From contig NZ_PCPA01000001.1 of assembly GCF_002979515.1 (NCBI RefSeq), forward strand, positions 434,001 to 498,000: a DNA stretch of 64,000 nt, written 5' to 3'. Positions 27,055-36,914 of the stretch are shown here, piece after piece; the stretch's first letter is position 1; every line of letters begins with the position of its first letter. Both the position numbers and the translations under genes were made by a program. Source of the stretch: Microbacterium sp. MYb54 (GTDB taxonomy: Bacteria; Actinomycetota; Actinomycetes; Actinomycetales; Microbacteriaceae). Below the pieces are notes generated by a model that ran no database searches, was not told the DNA's origin, and saw only the letters and a list, made by a program, of their open reading frames with translations.

Positions 27055-29630
27055 CGTCGTACCTCCAGGGTCGTGCCGGCGATGAGGACCGATTCCCCCG
27101 CGCGCTCCTCGACCGTGGCAGGGCGCACCTGACCTCTTTCGGCCACATAGGCCAGCGAAGGGTCCGGGGTGTCGGTCGCGTTCAGGAACGACTCGAACCG
27201 ACGCAGCTTCACCGGATCTCGCAGGGTCGCCGCCCACTCGTCCTCGTAGCGGTCCACATGCGCGCTCATGGCTGCATCGAGGTCGTCGCAGATTCCGAGG
27301 GAGTCGTCGAAGATCACCTCGCGAAGCCCCTCCAGTCCCCCGTCGAGCTCAGTGCACCACCCCGCAGTGCGCTGCAGGCGGTCGGCCGTGCGGATGTAGT
27401 ACATGAAGAAGCGGTCGATCGCGCGGATGAGACCTTCATCGTCGAGGTCGGAGACCAACAGCTCCGCATGCCGCGGAGAGAAGCCGCCGTTGCCGCCGAC
27501 GTACATGTTCCACCCGTTCTCGGTAGCGATCACGCCGACATCCTTGGACCGCGCCTCGGCGCATTCCCTCGCGCACCCCGACACACCCACCTTGAGCTTG
27601 TGGGGTGAACGCAGCCCGCGGTAGCGCAACTCGAGCCGCACCGCCATTCCGACAGCATCCAGGACCCCGTACCGACACCAGGTGGAGCCGACACACGACT
27701 TGACCGTGCGCAGTGCTTTGCCGTAGGCCTGCCCCGACTCGAAGCCGGCGTCGACCAACCGCTGCCAGATCTGCGGAAGCTGCTCAAGACGGGCGCCGAA
27801 CATGTCGATCCGCTGGCCGCCGGTGATCTTCGTGTACAGACCGTATGTCTCGGCGATGTGGCCGATGGCGATGAGCCCGGCCGGGGTCACCTCACCGCCG
27901 GGCATCCGCGGGACGACCGAGTAGGTACCGTCCTTCTGCATGTTGGCCATCACATGATCGTTGGTGTCCTGCAGCGCGGCGTTCTCTCCGTCAAGCACAT
28001 GAGCGCCGACGAGGACGGCGAGGATGCTGGCGAGTGCGGGCTTGCAAATGTCGCAGCCTCGTCCGCTGCCGAAGCGCGAGATGATCGAGCTGAACGTCGA
28101 GAGCTCGGAGACCCGCACCGCGTCGAAGAGCTGCCGCCGTGACATCGCGAAGTGCTCGCACAGGGCGTCGGACGTCGTCTGTCCGAGCTTGGTCAGCTCC
28201 TGGCCGACGAGCTTCTTGACGCTGAACATGCACGATCCGCACGTCGCACCCGCTCTGGTACAGGCTTTGACCGCGGCGGCATCCGCACAGCCCTCAGTGT
28301 GCACAGCAGCGCGGATGCGTCCGGCCGTCACGTTCGAACAGGAGCAAACGACCGCATCGTCCGGCAGTTCGCTGTCCGGGAGCGACATACCGCCTGCCGG
28401 CAACAGATACGCGGCCGGATCCGCACCCAGCGGCGCCCCCACGAGCGGACGGAGTGATCCGTACGCCGACGCATCGCCCACGAGGATTCCGCCGAGCAGC
28501 GTCTTGGCGTCATCCGAAAGGACGAGCTTCTTGTAAACGCCGTTCACGGGGTCCGTATACACCACATCCAACGCGTTCGGGGTCGCGGCCATCGCGTCAC
28601 CGAAGCTCGCGACATCGACACCTGAGAGCTTGAGCTTGGCTGCGTCGTCGTAACCAGGGAAGGTCGCGTCACCACCTAGCAGGCGAGTCGCTGCGACCTC
28701 GGCCATCGCATACCCGGGGGCCACCAGCCCGACCGACCGGCCGTCGAAGCTGGCGACCTCGCCGATCGCAAGGATGTTCTCGTCCGCGGTGCGGCATCGC
28801 GAATCGATGAGCACTCCGCCCGACGGATGCACTGCGAGCTGAGCGAGACGAGCGAGCGAGTCTTGCGGGCGCACGCCCACTGTGAAGATCACGAGGTCCG
28901 TCGAGCGCATGCTGCCGTCCTGGAACTGCAAAGCCGCCACCGCCCCGGAGGCGTCAGGATCAAGCCGGGTGGTGCGCGCTCCGGTGTGCACGGCGATGCC
29001 CTTTGCCTCGATCAGACGGCGCAGGATGGCCCCGCCGGCCTGATCGAGCTGGGCGGACATGAGGCGATCGGACGACTGCACCACCGAGCACTGCACATCG
29101 AGCCCCTGTAGCGCGCCAGCGGCCTCGAGTCCCAGCAGCCCGCCGCCGATGACCGTTCCGCGAAGGGGACGGCCGAGCGCGACGGTCCGCAGGGCGACGT
29201 AGGAGCGGATGGCGGCGACATCGTCGAGTGTGCGATAGACGAAGCATCCCGGAAGGTCTGCGCCGTCGACGGCCGGTCGCATCGCGAAGGAGCCCGTCGC
29301 GAGGACCAGCGTTCCGTAGGTGTGTTCCGATCCAGAGCGCGTGCGAACCGAGCGCCGGGAACGGTCGATTCCGGTGACGCGATCATCGCCGATGAAACGC
29401 ACGCCATGGTCCTGGAGCACACGTTCATCCAGCGTGAGGTCGTCGGTGCTCATCCCCGTGAAGTACGAGGTCAGGCCCACACGGTCGTAGGGCGCTCGCC
29501 CCTCCTCGCCGATGACCGTGACGGTCGGACCGCCTTGCCCACCCCGTCGAAGGCTTTCGACGAAACGGTGCGCGACCATCCCGGCGCCCACCACTACGAC
29601 ATCCGACGATGTGCTCTCCCGAACCACCAC
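27051..29630 (-). CDS. nirB: Nitrite reductase (NADH) large subunit NirB
   Basis: Reduces nitrite to ammonium with six electrons from NADH. The 859 residues contain an FAD/NAD module (1-410), then a BFD-like [2Fe-2S] domain (VCSCSNV near 430, CGSCMF after it). The siroheme/[4Fe-4S] domain has C-x5-C near 645 (CVGSTWC) and C-x3-C near 686 (GCAREC). All ligands are present, so it looks active. GTG starts at 29630 or 29627 follow an AGGAG site. It is the first gene of a five-gene operon with nirD, cysG-like, hemD-like and chelatase. A GlnR box lies 65 bp upstream. Confidence 0.97.
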   Translation of the reverse strand: MVVRESTSSDVVVVGAGMVAHRFVESLRRGGQGGPTVTVIGEEGRAPYDRVGLTSYFTGMSTDDLTLDERVLQDHGVRFIGDDRVTGIDRSRRSVRTRSGSEHTYGTLVLATGSFAMRPAVDGADLPGCFVYRTLDDVAAIRSYVALRTVALGRPLRGTVIGGGLLGLEAAGALQGLDVQCSVVQSSDRLMSAQLDQAGGAILRRLIEAKGIAVHTGARTTRLDPDASGAVAALQFQDGSMRSTDLVIFTVGVRPQDSLARLAQLAVHPSGGVLIDSRCRTADENILAIGEVASFDGRSVGLVAPGYAMAEVAATRLLGGDATFPGYDDAAKLKLSGVDVASFGDAMAATPNALDVVYTDPVNGVYKKLVLSDDAKTLLGGILVGDASAYGSLRPLVGAPLGADPAAYLLPAGGMSLPDSELPDDAVVCSCSNVTAGRIRAAVHTEGCADAAAVKACTRAGATCGSCMFSVKKLVGQELTKLGQTTSDALCEHFAMSRRQLFDAVRVSELSTFSSIISRFGSGRGCDICKPALASILAVLVGAHVLDGENAALQDTNDHVMANMQKDGTYSVVPRMPGGEVTPAGLIAIGHIAETYGLYTKITGGQRIDMFGARLEQLPQIWQRLVDAGFESGQAYGKALRTVKSCVGSTWCRYGVLDAVGMAVRLELRYRGLRSPHKLKVGVSGCARECAEARSKDVGVIATENGWNMYVGGNGGFSPRHAELLVSDLDDEGLIRAIDRFFMYYIRTADRLQRTAGWCTELDGGLEGLREVIFDDSLGICDDLDAAMSAHVDRYEDEWAATLRDPVKLRRFESFLNATDTPDPSLAYVAERGQVRPATVEERAGESVLIAGTTLEVRR

Positions 29631-29694
29631 GAGCTCTCCTCTGTTCGTGTACTCGACGATATGGACGCGGTGTTTCGTGAAGCGCCCGCTCGGT

Positions 29695-29732
29695 GTTACA
29701 CCGATCGAACGTTCTGCTCACAACTGGGTAAC
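29695..29732. promoter_or_regulatory. Candidate double GlnR box upstream of nirB
   Basis: The plus strand reads GTTAC-N6-CGAAC-N6-CTCAC-N6-GTAAC. Against GTNAC / GNAAC / GTNAC / GNAAC the four half-sites score 5/5, 4/5, 4/5 and 5/5 with exact 11-bp phasing. It lies about 65 bp upstream of the nirB start, a suitable place for activation under nitrogen limitation. The glnR gene itself is not in the window. Confidence 0.72.
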
Positions 29733-29736
29733 GGTG

Positions 29737-29750
29737 ATGTGAGATCACAT
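29737..29750. promoter_or_regulatory. Palindrome ATGTGA-GA-TCACAT beside the GlnR box
   Basis: A perfect 6+6-bp inverted repeat with two central bases starts four bases after the GlnR box. It lies between the divergent nirB and DUF349 genes. It could be a second regulator's operator. I recognise no specific family. Confidence 0.35.
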
Positions 29751-29843
29751 GCAGGGGGCCAGTCCGGCACGGAAGCGCGGCGCGTACTAGGCTGAGCACC
29801 GTCCCTTCCGCCTCCCGCGGCCCGACCGCGCAAGGAGAATCAC

Positions 29844-31196
29844 GTGTCTGCCACCGAGCCTTCGAAGCCGACTCCACCCGTTCCTGCACCGCCTGCCAAG
29901 CCGATGCCACGCAAAACGCCGATCCCGGCCAGCGTCGCACCGATCACGACCGCACCGGTCTCTTCATCGACATCGGCCGAATGGGGTCGAGTCTCCGAAG
30001 ACGGCACCGTCGAGGTCAAGGAAGGCGACGCCTGGCGCGTCGTCGGCCAATACCCTGACGGCACGCCTGACGAGGCACTCGCCTACTTCGTGCGCAAGTA
30101 CGACGACATCGCTTTCAAGGTGCACGCGCTCGAGCAGCGCCACCAGGCCGGCGGAGCGGCGGCCAGCGACCTCGTCAAGCAGGCCGGTCACGTGCTGGCC
30201 GAAGCCACGGATGCCGCCGCCGTCGGTGACCTGGCGGGACTGCGCGACCGACTCACGGCTCTCACGTCGTCGCTGTCCGAGGCGACGGAGCAGGAAGCTC
30301 AGCAGGCCAAGGAACTCGTCGATCAGGCGATCGCCGAGCGCACCGCCCTTGTCGAACGAGCTGAGGCGATCGCTGCACGCGACCTGAGCAAGGTCCAGTG
30401 GAAGCAGGTCACTGCCGAACTCGGTGAGCTGTTCGACACCTGGCAGGCCCAGCAGCAGAGCGGTCCGCGCCTGTCGAAGGGCGTCTCGCAGCAGCTCTGG
30501 AAGCGATTCCGCGATGCACGTGCCGTCGTCGACAAGCAGCGCCGCGCGTTCTACTCCGAGCTCGACGACGTGCACAAGGCCGCTCGCGACGCGAAGACCC
30601 GCCTGGTCGAGCGTGCCGAGGCCCTCGCGCCGCGCGGCACAGACGGAATCCCCGCCTACCGGAACCTCCTCGACGAGTGGAAGGCATCCGGACGGGCCGG
30701 CCGTAAGGCCGACGATGCTCTCTGGGCACGCTTCAAGGCTGCCGGTGACGCGCTCTACGCGGCGCGTGCGGAGCAGTCCGCCGCCGAGGAAGCCGAGTCA
30801 GCGCCGAAGATCGAGGCCCGCGAGGCACTCCTCGAAGAGGCGAAGGCCGTCGCGGACGAGTCGAACATCAAGCGCGCTCGCGCCCTTCTCACGCGCATCC
30901 AGCGTCAGTGGGACGAGCTCGGCCGTGTCTTCCCCCGGGAGAAGGAGCGCGCGCTCGACGACAAGCTCCGTGCGATCGAGCAGGGTCTCAAGGGCCGCGA
31001 AGACGTGGACTGGAAGAAGAACAACCCCGAGACCAAGGCGCGCGCGAACGACATGAGCTCGCAGCTGCTCGAGGCCATCGAGAAGCTCGAGGCCGAGGTC
31101 GCCGCTGCAGAGAAGTCGGGCGACAAGAAGGCCGCCAAGGCCGCGACCGACGCCCTCGAGGCTCGCCGCGCCTGGCTGAACGCCCTCGGCAGCTGA
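29844..31196 (+). CDS. DUF349 domain protein, helical
   Basis: The 450-residue soluble protein has a Pro-rich N-terminus (1-40), then a long helical region with repeated W..F / W..L units. These are characteristic of DUF349 repeats: KVQWKQVTAELGELFDTW, LWKRFRDAR, YRNLLDEWKASG and LWARFKAAGDALY. A predicted coiled-coil end carries EKLEAEVAAAEKSGDKKA. The function of DUF349 proteins is not settled. The GTG at 29844 has an AAGGAGA site. A candidate -10 (TAGGCT, 29788-29793) lies upstream and a terminator-like hairpin lies 35 bp downstream. Confidence 0.88.
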   Translation: MSATEPSKPTPPVPAPPAKPMPRKTPIPASVAPITTAPVSSSTSAEWGRVSEDGTVEVKEGDAWRVVGQYPDGTPDEALAYFVRKYDDIAFKVHALEQRHQAGGAAASDLVKQAGHVLAEATDAAAVGDLAGLRDRLTALTSSLSEATEQEAQQAKELVDQAIAERTALVERAEAIAARDLSKVQWKQVTAELGELFDTWQAQQQSGPRLSKGVSQQLWKRFRDARAVVDKQRRAFYSELDDVHKAARDAKTRLVERAEALAPRGTDGIPAYRNLLDEWKASGRAGRKADDALWARFKAAGDALYAARAEQSAAEEAESAPKIEAREALLEEAKAVADESNIKRARALLTRIQRQWDELGRVFPREKERALDDKLRAIEQGLKGREDVDWKKNNPETKARANDMSSQLLEAIEKLEAEVAAAEKSGDKKAAKAATDALEARRAWLNALGS

Positions 31197-31231
31197 TCGG
31201 TTCTCCACAGGTAATCCGCGACTGCTGAAGA

Positions 31232-31272
31232 CGCGGGGTGCACTGCGCCAGACTGGCGTGATGCACCCCGCG
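31232..31272 (+). terminator. Terminator-like hairpin overlapping the next gene's start codon
   Basis: An 11-bp perfect outer stem (31232-31242 with 31262-31272) and an inner 5-bp stem enclose a GAC loop. The structure is followed by TTTCTGT. It lies 35 bp after the DUF349 stop and looks like its terminator. However, the ATG of the following AbiEi-like gene (31261) lies in its 3' arm. Confidence 0.65.
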
Positions 31273-31812
31273 TTTCTGTATGTCCCCGGCGAGCGGTTGA
31301 GTCAACCGGAGCTGAGTGCGGCGCGCATCGACGGGCATGTGGTCGAGGTGGGCGACGCGTATGTCCCCGCCGACCTGGTGGAAAGTCCCGATGTCAGGGC
31401 CAGCACTATCGCATCGCTCATACAGCCGGGTACCGCCGCATCAGGCCCGACCGCCGCCTGGATCCACGGCGCAGGCGATGCCCCGCCTGCAGTGCATCAT
31501 GTGAAGCGCTGCGTCGAACGACGGATCCGCCCGGTAACCAGCTCGCGACTGGTCTTCCATGACACGGTGCTGCCGGCTGACGACCTCGAGATGATCGGCG
31601 GAGTCCCGGTGTCGATGCCGGTGCGGACGATGCTCGACCTCGCCACGACGTTGCATCGCGATCCTCGTGTGCTGACGTGGATGCACCGTCTCGCCATCGT
31701 CTTCCCCGATGCACCTGAGGCCGCGGGTGCCGTGTTGCGCGGCATGCGACGCGTCCCCGGAAGTCGCGCCGGATTGGCCGTGCTGGAGAGGCTCGAGTTT
31801 AGGACGAGGTGA
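31261..31812 (+). CDS. AbiEi-antitoxin-like / DUF559-associated N-terminal-type protein
   Basis: The 183-residue protein resembles the N-terminal part of actinobacterial 'type IV TA AbiEi family' proteins ([41 protein letters not shown]). It has no downstream Vsr-like DUF559 nuclease domain and no AbiEii toxin gene beside it. A toxin-antitoxin role is therefore not supported. The ATG at 31261 (or GTG at 31258) lies within a strong hairpin. The 3' end overlaps the convergent rel gene by 14 bp. Confidence 0.6.
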   Translation: MHPAFLYVPGERLSQPELSAARIDGHVVEVGDAYVPADLVESPDVRASTIASLIQPGTAASGPTAAWIHGAGDAPPAVHHVKRCVERRIRPVTSSRLVFHDTVLPADDLEMIGGVPVSMPVRTMLDLATTLHRDPRVLTWMHRLAIVFPDAPEAAGAVLRGMRRVPGSRAGLAVLERLEFRTR

Positions 31813-34051
31813 CGCGGTACACGTCGTAGACGGCATCGATGCGTCGCACGGCATTGAGGACACGGTCCAGATGAACGGCGTCTCCCATCTCGAACACGAA
31901 CCTGCTGAGCGCCAGTCGCTCATCGGTCGTGGTGACCGTCGCCGAGAGGATGTTGACGTGGTGCTCGCTCAGCACTCGCGTGACGTCGGAGAGCAGTCCT
32001 GAGCGGTCGAGTGCCTCGACCTGGATCTGCACGCGGAACACGCTCTTCGTCGTCGGCGCCCAGGATACTTCGACGAACCGGTCCTGCTCGGCGCTCAAGG
32101 CCTTGACGTTCACGCAGTCCGAGCGGTGAACCGAGACGCCGCTACCGCGCGTCACGAATCCGACGATCTGGTCTCCGGGGACGGGAGTGCAGCACTTCGC
32201 GAGCTTCACCAGGATGTCGTTCGCGCCGCGCACGAGCACCCCGGAGTCGCCGGAGCGGGGTTCGCGCGTCGAGACGGTGCCGGGAAGATCGATGGCACCA
32301 GTCGTCGGATCGTTCGCGGCGACCAGAGCGGTGACCTTCTCCAACACCGACTGCGTGGAGACGTGCCCCTCGCCGACGGCGGCATAGAGCGCGGAGACGT
32401 CTTCGAAGTGCATCCCCCTCGCCACCTCGGTGAACGAGTCATGACTCATCAAGCGCTGCAGCGGCAGGTTCTGTCGACGCATCGCGCGGGCGATGGCCTC
32501 CTTGCCCTGCTCGATCGCCTCTTCGCGCCGCTCCTTCGTGAACCATCCACGGATCTTGTTGCGGGCTCGAGTGCTGGCCACGAAACCGAGCCAGTCCTGG
32601 CTGGGACCGGCATCGGGATTCTTCGAGGTGAATACCTCGACCACATCACCGCTCTTGAGTTCCGACTCCAGTGGCACGAGTCGACCGTTGACCTTGGCGC
32701 CCATCGTGCGATGGCCGATCTCGGTGTGCACGGCATAGGCGAAGTCCACCGGAGTGGCGCCGGACGGGAGTCCGATCACGCGCCCCTTCGGCGTGAAGAC
32801 GTAGACCTCTTTCGCGCCGATCTCGAAGCGGAGCGACTCGAGGAACTCACCCGGGTCGGCAGTCTCTGCCTGCCAGTCGGAGATGTGCGCGAGCCAGGCC
32901 ATGTCGGTATCGGAGGCGCGCACCTCGGTCTTGCTGCCGCCGTTCATCCGCTCTTTGTACATCCAGTGCGCGGCGACGCCGTACTCGGCCTGCTGGTGCA
33001 TCTCGTGCGTGCGGATCTGGATCTCGACCGTGCGACCGGCCGGACCGATCACGGTCGTGTGCAGCGACTGGTAGAGGTTGAACTTCGGGGTTGCGATGTA
33101 GTCCTTGAACCGACCGGGCAACGGAGTCCAACGCGCATGGATCGCGCCGAGGACCGCATAGCAGTCACGCACAGAGGCCACGATGACCCGAATGCCGATC
33201 AGGTCGTAGATGTCGTCGAACTCGCGGCCCCGGACCACCATCTTCTGATAGACCGAGTAGAGCTGCTTCGGACGACCCACGACCTTGCCGCGGATGCGGA
33301 GATCACGAAGATCTTCGTCGATCTCCTCGACGACCTGGTTCAGGTACTTCTCACGCTGCGGGGTGCGCTGCGCGATGAGGCTGTGGATCTCGTTGTAGAT
33401 CTTCGGGTGCAGCACCGCGAACGAGAGGTCTTCGAGCTCGGACTTGATCGCCTGGATACCGAGGCGGTTCGCCAGCGGCGCGTAGATCTCCAGGGTCTCC
33501 TTGGCCTTCTTGGCCGCCTTCTCGGGCGGCACGAAGCCCCAGGTACGCGCGTTGTGGAGACGGTCGGCGAGCTTGATCAACAGCACCCGGATGTCTTTCG
33601 ACATCGCGACGATCATCTTGCGGACGGTCTCGGCCTGGGCGCTCTCGCCGTATTTGACCTTGTCGAGCTTGGTGACGCCGTCAACGAGCATCGCGACCTC
33701 GTCACCGAACTCGGCGGTGAGGTCGGTCAGGGCATAGCCGGTGTCCTCGACCGTGTCGTGCAGCAGTGCCGCTGCGATCGCGCGTGGTCCGAGGCCGAGC
33801 TCGGCCAGGATCTGGGCGACCGCGAGCGGGTGCGTGATGTACGGCTCGCCGCTCTGTCGCTTCTGACCCTCGTGCTTCTCCTTGGCGACCGCATAGGCCC
33901 TCTCGATGACCGAGAAATCGCCCTTGGGGTGATTCGCACGCACGGTGCGGATCAGGTTGTCGAGGTCGTTGATCCGGGACGCGCGGGAGAAGATGCGAGG
34001 AACCAGCCGTCGCAGACTGGAACCCTGCGATGACGTCTGCGGTTCCGCCAT
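31799..34051 (-). CDS. rel: Bifunctional (p)ppGpp synthetase/hydrolase Rel
   Basis: Makes and degrades the alarmone (p)ppGpp in the stringent response. In 750 residues the HD hydrolase domain (HDTVED, His98/Asp99) comes first. The synthetase domain ([10 protein letters not shown] near 325), a TGS domain (about 395-455), a helical region and a C-terminal ACT domain follow. Both catalytic domains look intact, as is typical of the single actinobacterial Rel. The ATG at 34051 follows GGGAGG; the alternative TTG at 34054 is less likely. It is downstream of secF, and its end overlaps the convergent AbiEi-like gene. Confidence 0.96.
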   Translation of the reverse strand: MAEPQTSSQGSSLRRLVPRIFSRASRINDLDNLIRTVRANHPKGDFSVIERAYAVAKEKHEGQKRQSGEPYITHPLAVAQILAELGLGPRAIAAALLHDTVEDTGYALTDLTAEFGDEVAMLVDGVTKLDKVKYGESAQAETVRKMIVAMSKDIRVLLIKLADRLHNARTWGFVPPEKAAKKAKETLEIYAPLANRLGIQAIKSELEDLSFAVLHPKIYNEIHSLIAQRTPQREKYLNQVVEEIDEDLRDLRIRGKVVGRPKQLYSVYQKMVVRGREFDDIYDLIGIRVIVASVRDCYAVLGAIHARWTPLPGRFKDYIATPKFNLYQSLHTTVIGPAGRTVEIQIRTHEMHQQAEYGVAAHWMYKERMNGGSKTEVRASDTDMAWLAHISDWQAETADPGEFLESLRFEIGAKEVYVFTPKGRVIGLPSGATPVDFAYAVHTEIGHRTMGAKVNGRLVPLESELKSGDVVEVFTSKNPDAGPSQDWLGFVASTRARNKIRGWFTKERREEAIEQGKEAIARAMRRQNLPLQRLMSHDSFTEVARGMHFEDVSALYAAVGEGHVSTQSVLEKVTALVAANDPTTGAIDLPGTVSTREPRSGDSGVLVRGANDILVKLAKCCTPVPGDQIVGFVTRGSGVSVHRSDCVNVKALSAEQDRFVEVSWAPTTKSVFRVQIQVEALDRSGLLSDVTRVLSEHHVNILSATVTTTDERLALSRFVFEMGDAVHLDRVLNAVRRIDAVYDVYRVTSS

Positions 34052-34118
34052 CAACTCACCTCCCGATCAATTCATCCTACGCGTGCTGGACGGGAGGAGC
34101 TCCCGCCGCGGAGACCGG

Positions 34119-35108
34119 TCAGGCCTCGACGGACGCCTTGCTGCGGGCCTCGCGGATGCGGGCGTCACGCGCCTTGAGCTGCGGCTCGTTCTCGCGGAAC
34201 AGCGAGTAGAGCGGAGCAGCCACGAAGAGCGTCGAGTACGTCGCGACGAGGATGCCGACGAAGATCGACAGCGAGATGTCGGTGAGCGATTCGGCACCGA
34301 GCCAGAAGGCACCGATGAAGAGCACGGCACCCACCGGCAGCGCCGCGACGACCGATGTGTTGATCGAGCGGACGAGAGTCTGGTTCACCGCGAGGTTCAC
34401 CGATTCCCCGAACAACCGGGCAGATTTCTCCCCGTCCTCGGTCGTATTCTCTCGAACCTTGTCGAACACCACCGTGGTGTCGTACAGCGAGTACGCGAGG
34501 ATCGTCAGGAAGCCGATCACGGCCGCGGGAGAGATCTCGAAGCCAGCCAGCGCGTAGACGCCGACCGTGATCACGAGCACGTCGAGGAGACCGATGATCG
34601 CGGCCGCCGACATCTTCCAGGTGCGGAAGTAGATCGCCAGGATCAGGAAGGTGAGCGCCAGGAAGATCGCGAGACCCCACAGGGACTGCTTCGTGACGTT
34701 CTCACCCCAGGCTGGGCCGATGAACGACGAGGTGACAGCCGACGGCTCGACCTCGTAGGCCTCGGCCAGCGCGTCGGCGACCTGCTGCGTCTCTTCGGCG
34801 CTCATCTGGTCGGTCTGGACACGGACGTCCTTGCCGCTGACGACGACCACCTTGGTGGCGGCCCCCGGCACGACGGACTGCACGGCAGTGGTCGCAGTGT
34901 CCTGCTCGACGCTGTCCGGTGCCTGCACCGTGAACTGCGAACCACCGGTGAATTCGATCGAGAACTGGATCGGGCGGATGAGCGGCACGAGTGCCGAACC
35001 GACGACGAGCACGATCGCGATGATGAACCACAGACGACGCTTGCCGACGAACGGGAAGGACGTCTTGCCCGAGTAGAGGTTGTTGCCGAACTCATTCATG
35101 GAAGGCAT
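34119..35108 (-). CDS. secF: Protein translocase subunit SecF
   Basis: RND-type accessory of SecYEG that uses the proton gradient to help export. The 329 residues give six membrane helices, with helix 1 near 25-45 (LWFIIAIVLVVGSALVPL). The conserved FTGGSQF follows, and a late block holds YSLYDTTVVFDKVREN. The ATG at 35108 overlaps the secD stop (TGATG). Confidence 0.97.
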   Translation of the reverse strand: MPSMNEFGNNLYSGKTSFPFVGKRRLWFIIAIVLVVGSALVPLIRPIQFSIEFTGGSQFTVQAPDSVEQDTATTAVQSVVPGAATKVVVVSGKDVRVQTDQMSAEETQQVADALAEAYEVEPSAVTSSFIGPAWGENVTKQSLWGLAIFLALTFLILAIYFRTWKMSAAAIIGLLDVLVITVGVYALAGFEISPAAVIGFLTILAYSLYDTTVVFDKVRENTTEDGEKSARLFGESVNLAVNQTLVRSINTSVVAALPVGAVLFIGAFWLGAESLTDISLSIFVGILVATYSTLFVAAPLYSLFRENEPQLKARDARIREARSKASVEA

Positions 35109-36859
35109 CAGGCGTCTCCCTCACTTCCGGCGTTGGTGGGTTTCTCGCCCGTGGTGAGGGCCTCGGCGCGCTTGCGTTCCGCAATGGTCTGTCTGCGATC
35201 CGCCTCACCGCGGGAGCGGGCGTTCTTCGCGCCGCGGCCGGCGGTCGCAGTGGTCACTTCGCGGTACTGCGAACGGCTGCGGTACACGGCTCCCAGTGCT
35301 TCGGGATCGAGCCCGGACAGCTTGTGGCCGCCACCGAAGAATCGTGTCCGCGCGAGCAGCTGCATCACGGGGTGGGTGAAGATCACGAAGATGAACACGT
35401 CGATGAGGGTGGTGAGTCCGAGCGTGAACGCGAAGCCCTTCACAGTGGCGTCGGCCAGGATGTAGAGGACCAGCGCTGCCAGGATGTTGATCGACTTCGA
35501 GATGTAGATCGTGCGCTTCGCGCGCCCCCAGCCGTCCTCGACCGCAGCGGTGATGGATTTCCCGTCGCGGAGTTCGTCTCGTATTCGTTCGAAGTAGACG
35601 ATGAACGAGTCGGCTGTGAAGCCGATGGAGACGATCAGACCGGCGACACCGGCGAGCGAGAGGCGGAAACCGATGCGCCAGGCCAGGATGCAGATGATGA
35701 TGTAGGTCAGGATCGCCATTACCGCGATCGACGCGATGATCACCGACCCGAGCGCGCGGTAGACGATGAGCGAGTAGATCGCCACCAGCGCGAGACCGAT
35801 GAGACCGGCGATCAGACCGATCTGTAGCTGCTGCGTACCCAGGGTCGCGGAGATCGTGTCGGAGCTCTGAACCGTGAAGCTGAGGGGCAGGGCACCGAAC
35901 TTGAGCTGATCGGCGAGAGTCGTCGCGCTCTCCTGCGTGAAGCTGCCCGAGATGCTCGGCTTGCCGTCGAGGATCTGACCGTTCATCCGCGGCGCGCTGA
36001 TCACGTTGCCGTCGAGGACGAAGGCGAACTGATCGCGAGGCGACAGGTTGTCGAGGCGGTTCTGGTTCAGACGCGTGCTGACCTTGCCGAACGCGTCAGC
36101 GCCGTCCGCGTTCATCGTGAGCTGGACGAGCCATGCTCCCGACTTCGGGTCGCGGCCGGCCGAGGCATCCGTGACGGCCGTGCCGTCGAGCTCAGCCGGT
36201 CCGAGGATGTACTTCGCGGAGCCGTCGGCCGAGCACGCGATGAGCGGCTGGTCCTTCGGCGCCTTCGCGGCGTCGTTGTCGGGGTTCGCGCAGTCGTATG
36301 CCTGGAACTCTGCAGCCAGCTTGTCGGTGACCCAGGAGAGGTCGCTCGCGTCGGTCGGCTCAGCCGTCGGCGTCGAGTTCAGGCCCGGGTCCGGGCTGGG
36401 GTACGGCGTGGAGTTTCCGTCTTCGCCGACGAACTCGTTGGTCGCCGCCGTCGTGTAGAGCACGGGACGGAACTCGAGCTGAGCGCTGGACTGGATCCGC
36501 TCCCGCGTCTGCGCGTCGGCCTCACCCGGAATCTGGACGACGATGTTCTGTCCGCCCTCGGTCGTGATGTCGGCCTCGGCGACACCGGACGCGTCGACAC
36601 GCTGGCGGATGATCGCGGCGGCCTGGTCGAGCTGCTCGGAGGAGGGAGCAGCCCCATCCTCCGTCTCGGCGCTCAGGACTATCTGCGTGCCGCCCTGGAG
36701 GTCGAGCGCGAGCTCAGGCGACCAGGAGCTGGCCGCTTCCCCGTTGCTGTCCTTGAAGACGTAAACACCCATGGCGTTGATGCCGAAGAGCACGCCCGTC
36801 ACGAGGAGCAGGCCGAGAAGGACCCGCCAGGCATGACGGACAGGAGAGGATGAAGCCAC
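35108..36859 (-). CDS. secD: Protein translocase subunit SecD
   Basis: Partner of SecF. The 583 residues start with one membrane helix (about 12-33). The LALDLQGGTQIVL P1-domain motif follows, then a large extracytoplasmic domain with a low-complexity Pro/Thr/Ser insert (around 150-170). Five C-terminal helices include GFTADSFIVYFERIRDE. The C-terminal tail is long and basic. The GTG at 36859 was chosen by frame; its ribosome site is weak. It lies 55 bp after yajC. Confidence 0.97.
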   Translation of the reverse strand: MASSSPVRHAWRVLLGLLLVTGVLFGINAMGVYVFKDSNGEAASSWSPELALDLQGGTQIVLSAETEDGAAPSSEQLDQAAAIIRQRVDASGVAEADITTEGGQNIVVQIPGEADAQTRERIQSSAQLEFRPVLYTTAATNEFVGEDGNSTPYPSPDPGLNSTPTAEPTDASDLSWVTDKLAAEFQAYDCANPDNDAAKAPKDQPLIACSADGSAKYILGPAELDGTAVTDASAGRDPKSGAWLVQLTMNADGADAFGKVSTRLNQNRLDNLSPRDQFAFVLDGNVISAPRMNGQILDGKPSISGSFTQESATTLADQLKFGALPLSFTVQSSDTISATLGTQQLQIGLIAGLIGLALVAIYSLIVYRALGSVIIASIAVMAILTYIIICILAWRIGFRLSLAGVAGLIVSIGFTADSFIVYFERIRDELRDGKSITAAVEDGWGRAKRTIYISKSINILAALVLYILADATVKGFAFTLGLTTLIDVFIFVIFTHPVMQLLARTRFFGGGHKLSGLDPEALGAVYRSRSQYREVTTATAGRGAKNARSRGEADRRQTIAERKRAEALTTGEKPTNAGSEGDA

Positions 36860-36914
36860 GTGTGTTCAGCTTTCTGGGAGGACGGAGATCCGAGAGGCCG
36901 CGCCGGCCGCGGAC

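Noticed and set aside
31261..34051. AbiEi-like gene plus rel as an abortive-infection or toxin system
   Set aside because: Rel is the ordinary housekeeping alarmone enzyme, no AbiEii toxin is present, and the genes are convergent rather than an operon.
34092..34106. CGGGAG/CTCCCG hairpin between secF and rel as a terminator
   Set aside because: Only six base pairs and no T tract.
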